Shown in pieces: positions 17,936 through 26,371 of a stretch of DNA of 54,981 nucleotides. The notes under the pieces were generated by a model, which ran no database searches, was not told the DNA's origin, and saw only the letters and a program-made list of their open reading frames with translations. Source of the stretch: an uncultured Clostridia bacterium (GTDB lineage Bacteria > Bacillota > Clostridia > Oscillospirales > Ruminococcaceae); the NCBI GenBank assembly GCA_946498095.1, contig CAMMMX010000021.1:1-54981 (forward strand), written 5' to 3'. Made by a program: the position numbers and the translations under genes. Each line of letters starts with the position of its first letter. The stretch's first letter is position 1.

Positions 17936-18718
17936 TTACATGTTCTCGTAAGCATCACAGACCTCCTTCGGGTCCCCCACTGCACGAAGCCGCCCTTTTT
18001 CGATCCAAACGGCCATGCTACAATTGCTGCGGATAACGGATGTGGAATGGGAAACCAGCAACACAGTCGATCCACCGTGGATCATCTCCCGGATTCGAGC
18101 CTCACTTTTTTTCCGAAAGAACAGATCGCCGACACTGAGCACCTCATCCAAAATCAGAATTTCCGGAGTATCGCGGACGGTTGCGATGGCAAAACCAAGC
18201 CTTGACACCATGCCGGAGGAATAATTGCGCACCCTTTCCTCCATAAAGCCTTCCAGTTCGGCAAAGCGGACGATCTGATCATATTTTTCGTCAATGTACT
18301 GTTTTGTGTATCCAATTAAGGCGCCATTGAGATAGACATTTTCCCGCCCCGTCAGTTCCGGGTCGAACCCTGTGCCGAGGGTCAGCAGCTGGACCTTGCT
18401 ACGGTCCACCTTCACCCGCCCACTGGTTGGGATCAGGGCGCCGGAAATGATTTTTAAAACCGTACTTTTTCCCGAGCCGTTGGTTCCAATAATTCCCGCG
18501 ACCTCCCCCTTCCCCACACGAAAGCTGACGTCGTCGAGCGCTTGAAAAGTTTCATAACGGTGCTGCCGACGAACGGTCCTTACCAATAATTCCTTGATAC
18601 TGGTAGCTTCATCCTTCGCACGCCTGAACGCCATCGTAACATGTTCGACTTCGATCGCTGTCTCGAGAGACTCCGCCGTTTCTATTTTCTTTTGCTTGCA
18701 CCTTTCCCAGTTTTCCAT
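17936..18718 (-). CDS. Polysaccharide ABC exporter ATPase (TagH/Wzt-like)
   Basis: This 260-residue protein is the nucleotide-binding subunit of a polysaccharide exporter. Motifs are Walker A GTNGSGKST, the family-typical RENVYLNGALIGYT, signature YSSGM, Walker B ILILDEVLSVGD and switch histidine in LVSHSTS. The N-terminal extension that runs into VEHVTMAFRRAKDEATSIKE is typical of TagH, KpsT and Wzt. No C-terminal carbohydrate-binding domain of the long Wzt type is present, so it exports like TagGH or KpsMT. It pairs with the permease gene 10 bases upstream. It energises movement of the glycan across the cytoplasmic membrane. Confidence 0.93.
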   Translation of the reverse strand: MENWERCKQKKIETAESLETAIEVEHVTMAFRRAKDEATSIKELLVRTVRRQHRYETFQALDDVSFRVGKGEVAGIIGTNGSGKSTVLKIISGALIPTSGRVKVDRSKVQLLTLGTGFDPELTGRENVYLNGALIGYTKQYIDEKYDQIVRFAELEGFMEERVRNYSSGMVSRLGFAIATVRDTPEILILDEVLSVGDLFFRKKSEARIREMIHGGSTVLLVSHSTSVIRSNCSMAVWIEKGRLRAVGDPKEVCDAYENM

Positions 18719-18728
18719 GCCATTCCCC

Positions 18729-19502
18729 CTAAAGCTTCTGCATCATCCGGTTTTTACTTTTCCGAAACACCAAATGTCCCACCAAGTACATTCCCACTCC
18801 CCACAAGAACATTTGCAGTAACTGAGATCCGGCAGGAAACTGCCCTTGCATGACCGCTTGGCGCAAACAGTGAATAAAGGTGTAAATAGGGTTCAGCTGA
18901 ATCACGATCCGAATCAACCCCTGCAGCTGATCGGCGGGGTAAAAGATGGCGGAGCAATACATCCACAATGTCAACGCCACCGTGTACAGATGCTTGACGT
19001 CCCCGAAAAAGACATACGCCACTGCAAGGATATACGACAGCCCCAATGCAAACAGGAACAGACCTAGCACAATGACCGGGGCGACCAGCATACTCCATGC
19101 AGGCGCGATCCGAAAAAACAGCAGCATAATGACATACGCTACTAGGGAATAGGCCAGGTTGACAAGTGCGGTGTAGGCCTTGGTCAGGACAAAAAGCTCC
19201 ATGGGGAATTTTACCTTGATCAGCAGCGTCTTATTATCGACCAGCGCCGTCATCGCTGAGGTAGTCGCACCGGTAAAGGTCTGCCATAGAATGTAACCGG
19301 TCAGGTAGTAAATGGGGTAGTTCTCGATGGATCGTCGGAACAGCTGCGAAAAGATGAGCGAAAGGACTACCATAGAAAGCAAAGGATTCAGAACGCTCCA
19401 TATGACGCCCAGGTAGGATCGGGTATATCTACGCTTGAGCTCCCTGGCCGTCAACTGGCGAATCACAAAAGCATACTGACGTTTCTGTTGTAACTGCGTC
19501 AC
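18729..19502 (-). CDS. Polysaccharide ABC exporter permease (TagG/Wzm-like)
   Basis: This 257-residue ABC-2-type permease has an N-terminal amphipathic region (LTARELKRRYTRSYLGVIWS) and about six membrane spans, including VLNPLLSMVVLSLIFSQLF and YPIYYLTGYILWQTFTGATT. The motif NPIYTFIHCLRQAVMQG near the end is typical of Wzm/TagG/KpsM. It starts with GTG inside a GTGA overlap with the previous stop, with AAGGAGAGG just upstream, so it is translationally coupled. Together with the ATPase it forms the export channel. Presence of an ABC exporter in the same operon argues that this glycan does not depend on the flippase at 46.7 kb. Confidence 0.93.
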   Translation of the reverse strand: MTQLQQKRQYAFVIRQLTARELKRRYTRSYLGVIWSVLNPLLSMVVLSLIFSQLFRRSIENYPIYYLTGYILWQTFTGATTSAMTALVDNKTLLIKVKFPMELFVLTKAYTALVNLAYSLVAYVIMLLFFRIAPAWSMLVAPVIVLGLFLFALGLSYILAVAYVFFGDVKHLYTVALTLWMYCSAIFYPADQLQGLIRIVIQLNPIYTFIHCLRQAVMQGQFPAGSQLLQMFLWGVGMYLVGHLVFRKSKNRMMQKL

Positions 19503-20890
19503 ATCTTTCCTCTCCTTTCCGTCCGATACCTTATGCTCTTGTGTATCTGCCGCAGGTACTGGTAAAGCCGGTACTGCCTCAGATGCCGTGGGCCACGCTT
19601 GCCGTATAAAACCGCACTACCCTCGTACCAAGCACTCTCCCGGACATGCTCCCGCTCTCCCCGGACGACGGCAAGCAACTTTGCCACCGCATGGCTTTTT
19701 TCCAATTCTTCCTCTGTCAAACCGGCTGCCAGCGCCGCTTCGTTACCTGTGATCACATCGTCGGAAAAGGGCAGGCTGCCGAACAGGCGGGCTTCCTGTG
19801 GAGACGGCGATGTCATAAACATCCGAAGCAACCGGCGAACCGTACGCCGGTCACGTACCTGCTTCGGCTGTTCCATCTCCACACCGCGTAATTCTTGTGC
19901 GAGTAGCCGAACATATCGTAAAAGGTGTTCGCTCATTTGCTGGGCAAACGCCTTTCCCCGTTCCGACACCGGAGCGTAACAAGGAAGATAACGTCCCCCT
20001 TCCTCCCGGTAAGAAAGGGTCATCCCATGGGGCGCGGTAAAGATCGCCTCAAACAGGCAGTTGTTAAAGGAAACCTTTTCCCTCAGCCTTCCCTCCGGCC
20101 CGAAAAAGTAGGTATGATAGCGATGACGTTCTGCTTTGTCCGGCAGCTCATACAGCCCCCAGTAATATCCCTCCAATGGACGCACCCTCCCCAGATGGGT
20201 AAGGATCTGGCCGATCGTCTTTTGCATAGAACCTACCCATCCGCTGTCTACGATGGCGTCCGCAATATTGTCCAGCAAACCTTCCTGTTTCAAATATCCT
20301 GCCAATCCGGGGAACGCCTGGAAAGAATGCTGATCCATATACGTAAGGAAGGGACGGCACTGCAGGAGCGCTTGACGGACCGTCGGCAATTTAGACGGCG
20401 GGATGCTATCTATCCTGGACACAGGAGGGCCAAGACGCTCTATGACCTCGTCCTGTTCCACATGGTTTAGCCCTGCCCGTCCCAACACCGACGCAAGCGT
20501 CACATGGAGTCCTGGCCGGCATACGTAGTCTAAGGCGGCTTCGTGATCCATATGAAACAGGGGAAGGCGTAATGCATACCGTGAACAACTTAAGTACCTG
20601 CAATCGACAGGCAGACCAAGCGTCTCACTGAAAATGAGAGCGGCATGATACATCAGATAGCCATCGCGCGCCAAAAAATACAGTCTTTCTTTCCCATGTG
20701 ATAACGCATGGCAAAGTAGCCATTGTACGAAAGTGCCTAGCGCCGGACCCAATACATAACTGGCTGCGACAGCAGCCGTGTCATCTTTCGATGGGTGCAT
20801 GCCCTGCGCCGCCCGATACAGCTGCGGCGACGCTATTAGAATTTTTTGATAGCTTTCGCTCCTGTTGCATCCGCTTTTCTTATTCCCCAT
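19499..20890 (-). CDS. Capsule-cluster protein sharing a domain with the 670-residue HAD protein
   Basis: A 463-residue protein of unknown function. Its core has LYFLARDGYLMYHAALIF (about 75-95) and AIVDSGWVGSMQKTIGQIL (about 215-235), which line up with LLFLSRDGAVLLQAYRRMY and VATVDVGWAGSGAVMLNYVL of the operon partner at 15911-17923, but it lacks that protein's HAD domain. I chose the ATG at 20890, which has AAGGAG upstream; an ATG 63 bases earlier lacks it. It overlaps the upstream GT2 gene by 11 bases. The C-terminal 100 residues are very basic (RQYRLYQYLRQIHKSIRYR), so contact with the membrane or an anionic ligand is plausible. Confidence 0.65.
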   Translation of the reverse strand: MGNKKSGCNRSESYQKILIASPQLYRAAQGMHPSKDDTAAVAASYVLGPALGTFVQWLLCHALSHGKERLYFLARDGYLMYHAALIFSETLGLPVDCRYLSCSRYALRLPLFHMDHEAALDYVCRPGLHVTLASVLGRAGLNHVEQDEVIERLGPPVSRIDSIPPSKLPTVRQALLQCRPFLTYMDQHSFQAFPGLAGYLKQEGLLDNIADAIVDSGWVGSMQKTIGQILTHLGRVRPLEGYYWGLYELPDKAERHRYHTYFFGPEGRLREKVSFNNCLFEAIFTAPHGMTLSYREEGGRYLPCYAPVSERGKAFAQQMSEHLLRYVRLLAQELRGVEMEQPKQVRDRRTVRRLLRMFMTSPSPQEARLFGSLPFSDDVITGNEAALAAGLTEEELEKSHAVAKLLAVVRGEREHVRESAWYEGSAVLYGKRGPRHLRQYRLYQYLRQIHKSIRYRTERRGKM

Positions 20891-21725
20891 ACCCTTCTCC
20901 TTGCTTTTTCCGCCATTTTTTGCTTTTTCTGCGGATAAACCCGTATGCGCCACCGGGGATCATGCCTACCGCCAGAGGCTTTATCACATAAGGAAGCGCC
21001 GCAGGCGTCATGATGCCAAGTTCCTGAAATCCATGGTAGCGCAGTTTCATCTCCCGTACCCTGCGGGCGTATGTTCTCTTGCGATAAGACGACCGGTCTT
21101 CCCAGTATTGCAGTAAAGGCTCTTGGAGATTAAACCCCGTTTCTCCCTGACTGTGCAGACGCATAAACAGCTCATAATCCTCACATTGCATATATCGGGC
21201 TTCCTCCCGATAGCCTCCGCTTCGCAAAAGTACCTCTTTGCGGAACATCACGGAGGGATGGATATAGGGGGAATGCGGCAAAAAATCCCTGGTCTGCGGG
21301 CGCTGTGGTACCCTTAACAGTCCCCAGACGCCGTGCTTATCCATCAGTTCCGCATTGGATCCCACCCACTGATACTTCGGATGTGCCTCCAAAAAAGTGA
21401 CCTGCTTCCTCAATCGATCCGGCATGGCCCAGTCGTCATCATCCATCCGTGCGACATAGCAGCCGCGGGCGTGTCGGATCCCCTCATTCAGTGCATGCGC
21501 CAGACCACGATTGTGCTTTCCATGAAGCAGACGGATACGGCTGTCAAGTTTTGTCGCTGCCTGGAAAAGCGGCAGATATGCCGCCTTTGAACCGTCGTCA
21601 TATATCATTAATTCCCAATCCTGAAAGGTCTGCCGGACAATGGAGTGAACCGACTCCAGGAACCGATTTCCATCGGCTGGGTTATACACTCCCATCACAA
21701 CGCTGACTGTTACCAATCGATTCAC
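20880..21725 (-). CDS. GT2 family glycosyltransferase
   Basis: This 281-residue GT-A transferase resembles EpsE/WcaA-type enzymes. It has VSVVMGVYNPADGNRFLESV, IYDDGS, the metal-binding ARMDDDDWAMP, and FRKEVLLRSGGYREEARYMQ followed by CEDYELFMRL, where the ED pair marks the acceptor-side catalytic base. It starts with GTG at 21725 behind GGAAAGAG, 44 bases inside the GT4 gene, so the two are coupled. It probably adds an early residue of the repeat unit. Donor unknown. Confidence 0.9.
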   Translation of the reverse strand: MNRLVTVSVVMGVYNPADGNRFLESVHSIVRQTFQDWELMIYDDGSKAAYLPLFQAATKLDSRIRLLHGKHNRGLAHALNEGIRHARGCYVARMDDDDWAMPDRLRKQVTFLEAHPKYQWVGSNAELMDKHGVWGLLRVPQRPQTRDFLPHSPYIHPSVMFRKEVLLRSGGYREEARYMQCEDYELFMRLHSQGETGFNLQEPLLQYWEDRSSYRKRTYARRVREMKLRYHGFQELGIMTPAALPYVIKPLAVGMIPGGAYGFIRRKSKKWRKKQGEGYGE

Positions 21726-22905
21726 GATCTCTTTCCACCTTTTGCGTTACCCTGGCATAGATCTGCCGCATCGCTGCAACCGCATACGCCTTGTTGAAGG
21801 GGCGGACGGATTGTACGCACCGTACCGCCATCTCCTTCCGCTCCTCCAAGCTTAGATGCCTGATAGCCTCGATGCCGCGGATAAAGCCGTCTACGTCGTT
21901 GTCGCGGCAGACGAATCCGTTTTTTCCATGCTCCATATATTCCCGTGTTCCCCGATTGTCAGATGCAATGACGGGAATTCCCATTGCCAATGCCTCAAGC
22001 CCTGCCATTCCCAGCCCCTCCCGCTTGGAAGGAAACACGGCCGCATCCGCACATCCAAGGACTTTTGGAACATCGCGGCAATAGCCGAACAGAACCACCT
22101 CTCTTTGAAGATCCATTTGCTCAATCCACTGCTCCATCCTGTCTCGCAAGAAACCATCCCCGCAGATCCCGTAGCGGATGGGAAGCTCTCCGTTGGTTTG
22201 TGCCTTTACTTTTGCCAGAGCTTCCAGAACGATCCTTTGGTTTTTGTTTTCGTTGAGCTCCCCTACCGATACCAAAAAAAACTCATTTTCGTCAATACCA
22301 AGCGATTGCCTGGCGAATGCTCTTTGCAAAGCGGAGAAAGGATAAAACATGCTGCTATCCAATCCGACGCCTGGAATCCGGTAAACTCGTCCCCCAGCAC
22401 GCAAGCGAAATGTCTGTGCCTGGCGGAAATCTTCTTGATTGATAACAATAAGGACGTCAGTATAATGGGCGAGCCACTTCTCCACATGGTAATAGGTGAG
22501 ATGGTTCCAAAGCGGCGCCCCTTTGTAAAAGTGAAAGCCATGCGCGGTATAGACAATAAGCGGTGCCTGATTTGTATCAATCTTTCCTGCCAAACGTCCC
22601 AGTAGCCCTCCTACCGGCGTGTGGCAGTGGATAACTTGTATCTGAAATTTGCGGATCAACCACAGTAGCTGTCGCAATGCCCTCTGGTTCTCCTGGAACA
22701 GGAAAGGCGATCGGGCGATCTCGATATGGTGTACTCGTACTCCCATCCGTTGTAATTTGTCTTCATCGGATAAATAACAGGGATCGTTTAAGTTGGCCGC
22801 ATAATGCACCACATATCCCATCTCCTGCAAAATTCTAACGTTATCCCGTTCAAATTTCCAAAGGAAGTCATGGGTTGTGGTCAGTATCAGGATCTGCTTG
22901 TCCAT
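21682..22905 (-). CDS. GT4 family glycosyltransferase, first gene of the polysaccharide operon
   Basis: This 407-residue GT-B enzyme resembles EpsD/CapM/WbpT-type transferases. It has the N-terminal Rossmann domain (ILILTTTHDFLWKFERDNVR, then VIHCHTPVGGLLGRLAGK), HGFHFYKGAP, and a C-terminal donor domain with LVSVGELNENKNQ, the catalytic FPSKREGLGMAGLEALAMG and PVIASDNRGTREYM. AAAGGGGG precedes the ATG by about 9 bases. It is the first minus-strand gene after a gap, so the operon promoter should lie at about 22910-23100; I could not identify one convincingly there. Confidence 0.92.
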   Translation of the reverse strand: MDKQILILTTTHDFLWKFERDNVRILQEMGYVVHYAANLNDPCYLSDEDKLQRMGVRVHHIEIARSPFLFQENQRALRQLLWLIRKFQIQVIHCHTPVGGLLGRLAGKIDTNQAPLIVYTAHGFHFYKGAPLWNHLTYYHVEKWLAHYTDVLIVINQEDFRQAQTFRLRAGGRVYRIPGVGLDSSMFYPFSALQRAFARQSLGIDENEFFLVSVGELNENKNQRIVLEALAKVKAQTNGELPIRYGICGDGFLRDRMEQWIEQMDLQREVVLFGYCRDVPKVLGCADAAVFPSKREGLGMAGLEALAMGIPVIASDNRGTREYMEHGKNGFVCRDNDVDGFIRGIEAIRHLSLEERKEMAVRCVQSVRPFNKAYAVAAMRQIYARVTQKVERDRESIGNSQRCDGSV

Positions 22906-23398
22906 ACTACACGCCCCCTTTGCCCTGAATTCATCTGCAGGCCTATCATCTCGGATACGCCCCGCTCCATATAGAGCCTTCCTGTCGGTTTTCTCTAAAC
23001 AGTGTCACCACTTATCGTCGTTTTTATTCTATCAGCGAAGAACAGCTGTTATCGGATCCTGTTATCCGGAACCTGACCCATCTTTTTTTCTCCCATCAAA
23101 GGCCCTCGACAACAGTACAATGCTGTGCTATACTAAAGGAAAATTCTTGGTATAGGACAGATCTACGCGCTATACATGAAAGGGGCACTGGATATTTGAG
23201 CCCTGTAGGATCCGTGCTTGTCCCGGTTTCGACCAGACTATATACATTATCGCTATACAATGGCTTTGTCTATAACGGCGAAAAAATTTTACGGATAGGG
23301 AAGGATACTGCTCAATCACCGAGTATCCAAGAAAAGGGATGACACTGGAAGGCGAACAGGTTATACACATGTAAATCATAAATATGGAGGGTTTTGGG
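22906..23398. other. Divergent intergenic region and 5' leader
   Basis: This roughly 490-base gap separates the polysaccharide operon (leftward) from the URO-D-like gene (rightward). The rightward promoter at 23106-23134 would give a leader of about 260 bases. I looked for riboswitch signatures, especially cobalamin because of the URO-D family, and could not support one. The leftward promoter was not located with confidence. Confidence 0.5.
23106..23134 (+). promoter_or_regulatory. Promoter upstream of URO-D-like gene
   Basis: TCGACA, a 17-base spacer and TATACT, with TG one base before the -10 (extended -10). It directs transcription toward the gene starting at 23399 with a long leader. Confidence 0.65.
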
Positions 23399-24631
23399 AT
23401 GAAACATGAAACACTGCGTGCTCTTGCGCGCGACTATTACGAAATCGCGATGGGGGAGGAGAACCAGCAGCGTGCAGCGCTGCACCGTGCCGTCAACGAT
23501 CTGCATATGGTCCGGCCTGTACTTCTGATCGACGAGCTTCCTTTATACGAAATGAACGTCGACAACGAGCTGACAATGACCGAAACTGACCCGGTATTGC
23601 GCGAAGCGGAATGGTTCCTGCGCGTGCGGCTGTATCTACGCCGCCATTTTGCATCGGACCTTGTGCTGAAACCATTCCTGCCGGTAGGGAAGGTCGTACG
23701 CAACACTGGCGTCGGTATCGGTGTTGAAGAGAACACGCTGGCAACAGATGCGCGCAACCATATCATTTCCCATGATTACCACGATCAGCTCGCCACCGAC
23801 GCCGATCTCGAAAAACTACAAACGCCGCATATCTCCTACGACAAAACGGAAACGCTGCGCAAATACCAGCTGCTTGGCGACGTACTGGGTGACATCATCC
23901 CCATACGCATCACCGGCATCGGTTACTTCGGCGTCACCACCTGGGACGACATCGCGCGCTATCGCGGTGTGGAAAACCTGCTTGTCGACCTTGCCGACCG
24001 ACCGGATTTCACCCACCGCCTCGTCGACCGACTGACGGCAATTAAGGAATCCGAACTTGCCCAGTATGAGGCGCTAGGACTGTTCGATACCGAGGGCGAG
24101 ACGCTGCACTGCACCCCCATCCTGACCTCCGACCTGCCGTCGCAGGAATACGATGGTACGCAGGTCACCCGCAAGGACATTTGGGGGCGCGGGGCTGCGC
24201 AGATTTTCGCTTCTGTGTCCCGCGATATGCACGACGAATTCGACATCCAGTACATGAAGCGTACCATCGGTACCTGCGGGCTGTCGTATTACGGCTGCTG
24301 CGAGCCGTTGGACCGCAAAATCGACCTGGTTGCGCAAATTCCGAACCTGCGCAAAATTTCTGTTACCCCATGGGCGGACGTCAACATCGCTGCGGAAGCA
24401 ATCGGCAAAAAATACGTGCTGTCAGCCAAGCCGAATCCCGCCGCTCTCGCGTCGTCGACGCTGGATCGCGACTTCGTGCGCAGGGAAATCACTGGTATCC
24501 TGGATGCCTGCAAACGATACGGTTGCGCCTGCGACATTGTCCTCAAGGACGTAAGCAGCTGCGCGGGCCACCCGGAAAACGTTTTTGAATGGTCACGCAT
24601 TGCCAAGGAGCTCGTGGAAAACTACGATTAA
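23399..24631 (+). CDS. Uroporphyrinogen-decarboxylase-fold protein
   Basis: A 410-residue member of the URO-D superfamily, which includes HemE and the corrinoid methyltransferases MtaA, MtbA and CmuA. The C-terminal part has YYGCCEPLDRKIDLVAQIPN and ISVTPWADVNIAAEAIG, then VLSAKPNPA, a pattern I associate with the uncharacterised branch in carbohydrate-degrading gut bacteria rather than HemE. No heme or corrinoid genes are nearby. Start is the ATG at 23399 with GGAGGG 8 bases upstream; an ATG 15 bases earlier lies before that site. Neighbours are a nucleoside hydrolase and glycoside hydrolases, so a role in sugar or methyl-group use is possible but unproven. It is cytoplasmic. Confidence 0.8.
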   Translation: MKHETLRALARDYYEIAMGEENQQRAALHRAVNDLHMVRPVLLIDELPLYEMNVDNELTMTETDPVLREAEWFLRVRLYLRRHFASDLVLKPFLPVGKVVRNTGVGIGVEENTLATDARNHIISHDYHDQLATDADLEKLQTPHISYDKTETLRKYQLLGDVLGDIIPIRITGIGYFGVTTWDDIARYRGVENLLVDLADRPDFTHRLVDRLTAIKESELAQYEALGLFDTEGETLHCTPILTSDLPSQEYDGTQVTRKDIWGRGAAQIFASVSRDMHDEFDIQYMKRTIGTCGLSYYGCCEPLDRKIDLVAQIPNLRKISVTPWADVNIAAEAIGKKYVLSAKPNPAALASSTLDRDFVRREITGILDACKRYGCACDIVLKDVSSCAGHPENVFEWSRIAKELVENYD

Positions 24632-24699
24632 CAGCATTTCAAAGGTACATTTTCGATGGATAAACAGATTCTTGCAAGAACAAAGGAGGTGCATCCTCT

Positions 24700-25365
24700 T
24701 TGCATCTATCCAAGAAGAAAGTGTGGATCCTGACCGGTACGGTTGTCCTCGTATTGGCAGCCGTAACCACGCTGATGCTGATGATGCCGTCGATCCAAAT
24801 CCGACAACTGGAAAAAAGGCATCAAAAAGAATTGGACATGCTGCTGACCGAGGGGGAAGTCCAGTCTATTCTGATGTGGAATCCCAATCATCAATACCCA
24901 ACAGAAGTGACCGGGAAAGAGGACGTGCAGGATTTGGTCAAAGCCTTGGGGAACTTCGGCCTCAAATGCACGGAGGAAATATACGACAAAAATGAGCACG
25001 CAAGCGAACTCGGCGGCCCATTCGGATTTTCTGTTTGTTTTATGACAACGGAAAAAGAAATTACCATGTCCCTTTCCGACGATGAGATCTTGTGGGACGG
25101 GTTGCTCTACAGCGTGAACGAAGGTCATGACCCGGCACGCTATTACTATGCGATGTTCCAAAAATATTATCCAGAAAAAGGGGAACAAACACAGCGCCGG
25201 GACGATATCCGCCCCGGCGCTGTGCTTACGCTGTTCTTTCCACTGCTGTGGACGTCCCGTCCACCTCACGCCCTACCCAACGCCTCAAACATCCCAGCAA
25301 AGATCACATCTCGATCCACCCAGTCAGCGCAGCGGATGAAGTGGCGGCGGCTGTCAAAGCTGTAG
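24700..25365 (+). CDS. Small membrane-anchored protein with doubtful 3' end
   Basis: The frame starts at TTG 24700, nine bases after AAGGAGGT, a strong site that decides the start. The protein has one N-terminal membrane segment (WILTGTVVLVLAAVTTLMLM, about 9-28) followed by an outside domain of about 130 residues (GKEDVQDLVKALGNFGLKC, SVCFMTTEKEITMSLSDDE). The domain seems to end near YYPEKGEQ (about residue 165). The open frame then runs on for roughly 57 codons through the terminator at 25190-25224 and into the antisense of the nucleoside hydrolase gene. That tail is low-quality protein, so a stop may have been lost by mutation or sequencing error. Function unknown. Confidence 0.6.
   Translation: MHLSKKKVWILTGTVVLVLAAVTTLMLMMPSIQIRQLEKRHQKELDMLLTEGEVQSILMWNPNHQYPTEVTGKEDVQDLVKALGNFGLKCTEEIYDKNEHASELGGPFGFSVCFMTTEKEITMSLSDDEILWDGLLYSVNEGHDPARYYYAMFQKYYPEKGEQTQRRDDIRPGAVLTLFFPLLWTSRPPHALPNASNIPAKITSRSTQSAQRMKWRRLSKL
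25190..25224. terminator. Shared terminator between convergent genes
   Basis: CACAGCGCCGGG pairs perfectly with CCCGGCGCTGTG around an 11-base loop. On the minus strand a T-rich tract follows, so it most clearly ends the nucleoside hydrolase transcript. The plus strand has a weaker T-rich tail. Confidence 0.8.
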
Positions 25366-26192
25366 CGACCGCTGTTGTTGACAATCGGGCTGTGCACCAG
25401 TACGTCGCGAACTCCTTCGCCCAGCAGCCACGCGATTGCGCTGACGTCCCAGATGACGCGACTCCAGCACTTCCCGCCGCCGTACTGCGCAACTTCATTA
25501 CAAGTCGTCTCATACAGATAGTCGGCGATCGCGCTTTTTCCCTGAAGATGATGCGCAAGTTCCGGCTGTGTCGTAGTTAAATGGGACACCACCCCCATAC
25601 AGGGCAGCTGCACCACGGCCGCGCCGCAGTCAAAGACGACGCGTGCGGCGGCGGTGTCCTGGATGAGGTTAAATTCCCGCGTATCTGGCCAGGTGTAGGC
25701 GTTGCCGCCCAGCCAGACAATGACAATCTTTTCGATAATGCGTGGCTCCATCAGGATGGCCGACGCGACGTTGCTGATCGCCCCAATGGCTACGACGTAC
25801 AGGAATTCCCCGTCTGGCAGCGCCATGGCCCGACGCACCAGATCCCGCGCTGCGTCGGACGGCTGCGGTGTATCCTCATTGGTAAGGTAGCCGCGCGATC
25901 CGCGCAGGACGCGATCCGCCAAATCCGTCCTGCTCAGCCGTTCAAGCACGCGCAAGATTTCCTCGTAGCTTTTCTCCATCCCTTCGGCGGGCGACGCAGC
26001 GTGCATATTCGCAAAAGGCGCGGCGTAGATCGCCTCTACGTTGAGACGATCAGGGCGCAGCAAGGCGTAGGCGATCGCATACTGATCGTCTATTTCGTTG
26101 TATGCGTCGGTGTCAAGTACCATCCGTACTTGTCCCCATGGATGCTGCAACCGTTGCAAAAGTTTCTGTTCATCAACAGCCGGAAATTTCAT
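25266..26192 (-). CDS. Nucleoside hydrolase (IUNH family)
   Basis: This 308-residue member of the inosine-uridine-preferring nucleoside hydrolase family splits ribonucleosides into base and ribose. The calcium-binding N-terminal aspartate cluster reads VLDTDAYNEIDDQ, close to the family DTDxGxDD. The core has FLYVVAIGAISNVASAILME and KIVIVWLGGNAYTWPDTREF, followed by NLIQDTAAARVVF. The ATG at 26192 has GGGGGAG upstream; an earlier ATG at 26255 lacks a site. It is transcribed alone, divergent from the GT2-TPR gene, and ends at a shared terminator. Some relatives in polysaccharide-use loci act on other N-glycosides, so the natural substrate is open. Confidence 0.9.
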   Translation of the reverse strand: MKFPAVDEQKLLQRLQHPWGQVRMVLDTDAYNEIDDQYAIAYALLRPDRLNVEAIYAAPFANMHAASPAEGMEKSYEEILRVLERLSRTDLADRVLRGSRGYLTNEDTPQPSDAARDLVRRAMALPDGEFLYVVAIGAISNVASAILMEPRIIEKIVIVWLGGNAYTWPDTREFNLIQDTAAARVVFDCGAAVVQLPCMGVVSHLTTTQPELAHHLQGKSAIADYLYETTCNEVAQYGGGKCWSRVIWDVSAIAWLLGEGVRDVLVHSPIVNNSGRYSFDSRRHFIRCADWVDRDVIFAGMFEALGRA

Positions 26193-26371
26193 GATATATT
26201 TCTCCCCCTCAGCCCACCAGACTTGCCTGGACGGACTGCTTTTTTTCTGTATCATAACATACCTTTTCTACTTCTGCAAGCAATCGCATCCGGTACCTCT
26301 TTGCTTCCTCTGCGCATAGAATGAAGGGAGCTCTCTCTCCAATGCCAGAAATACCGGAAGGAATGGATGCT

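Noticed and set aside
9131-22905. Teichoic-acid operon
   Set aside because: The exporter resembles TagGH, but no TagA, TagB, TagD or TagF-type genes are present, and the CMP-sugar genes point to another glycan.
23135-23398. Cobalamin or other riboswitch in the leader of the URO-D-like gene
   Set aside because: A GCACTGG stretch caught the eye, but the conserved B12-box context and a terminator or sequestering hairpin are absent.
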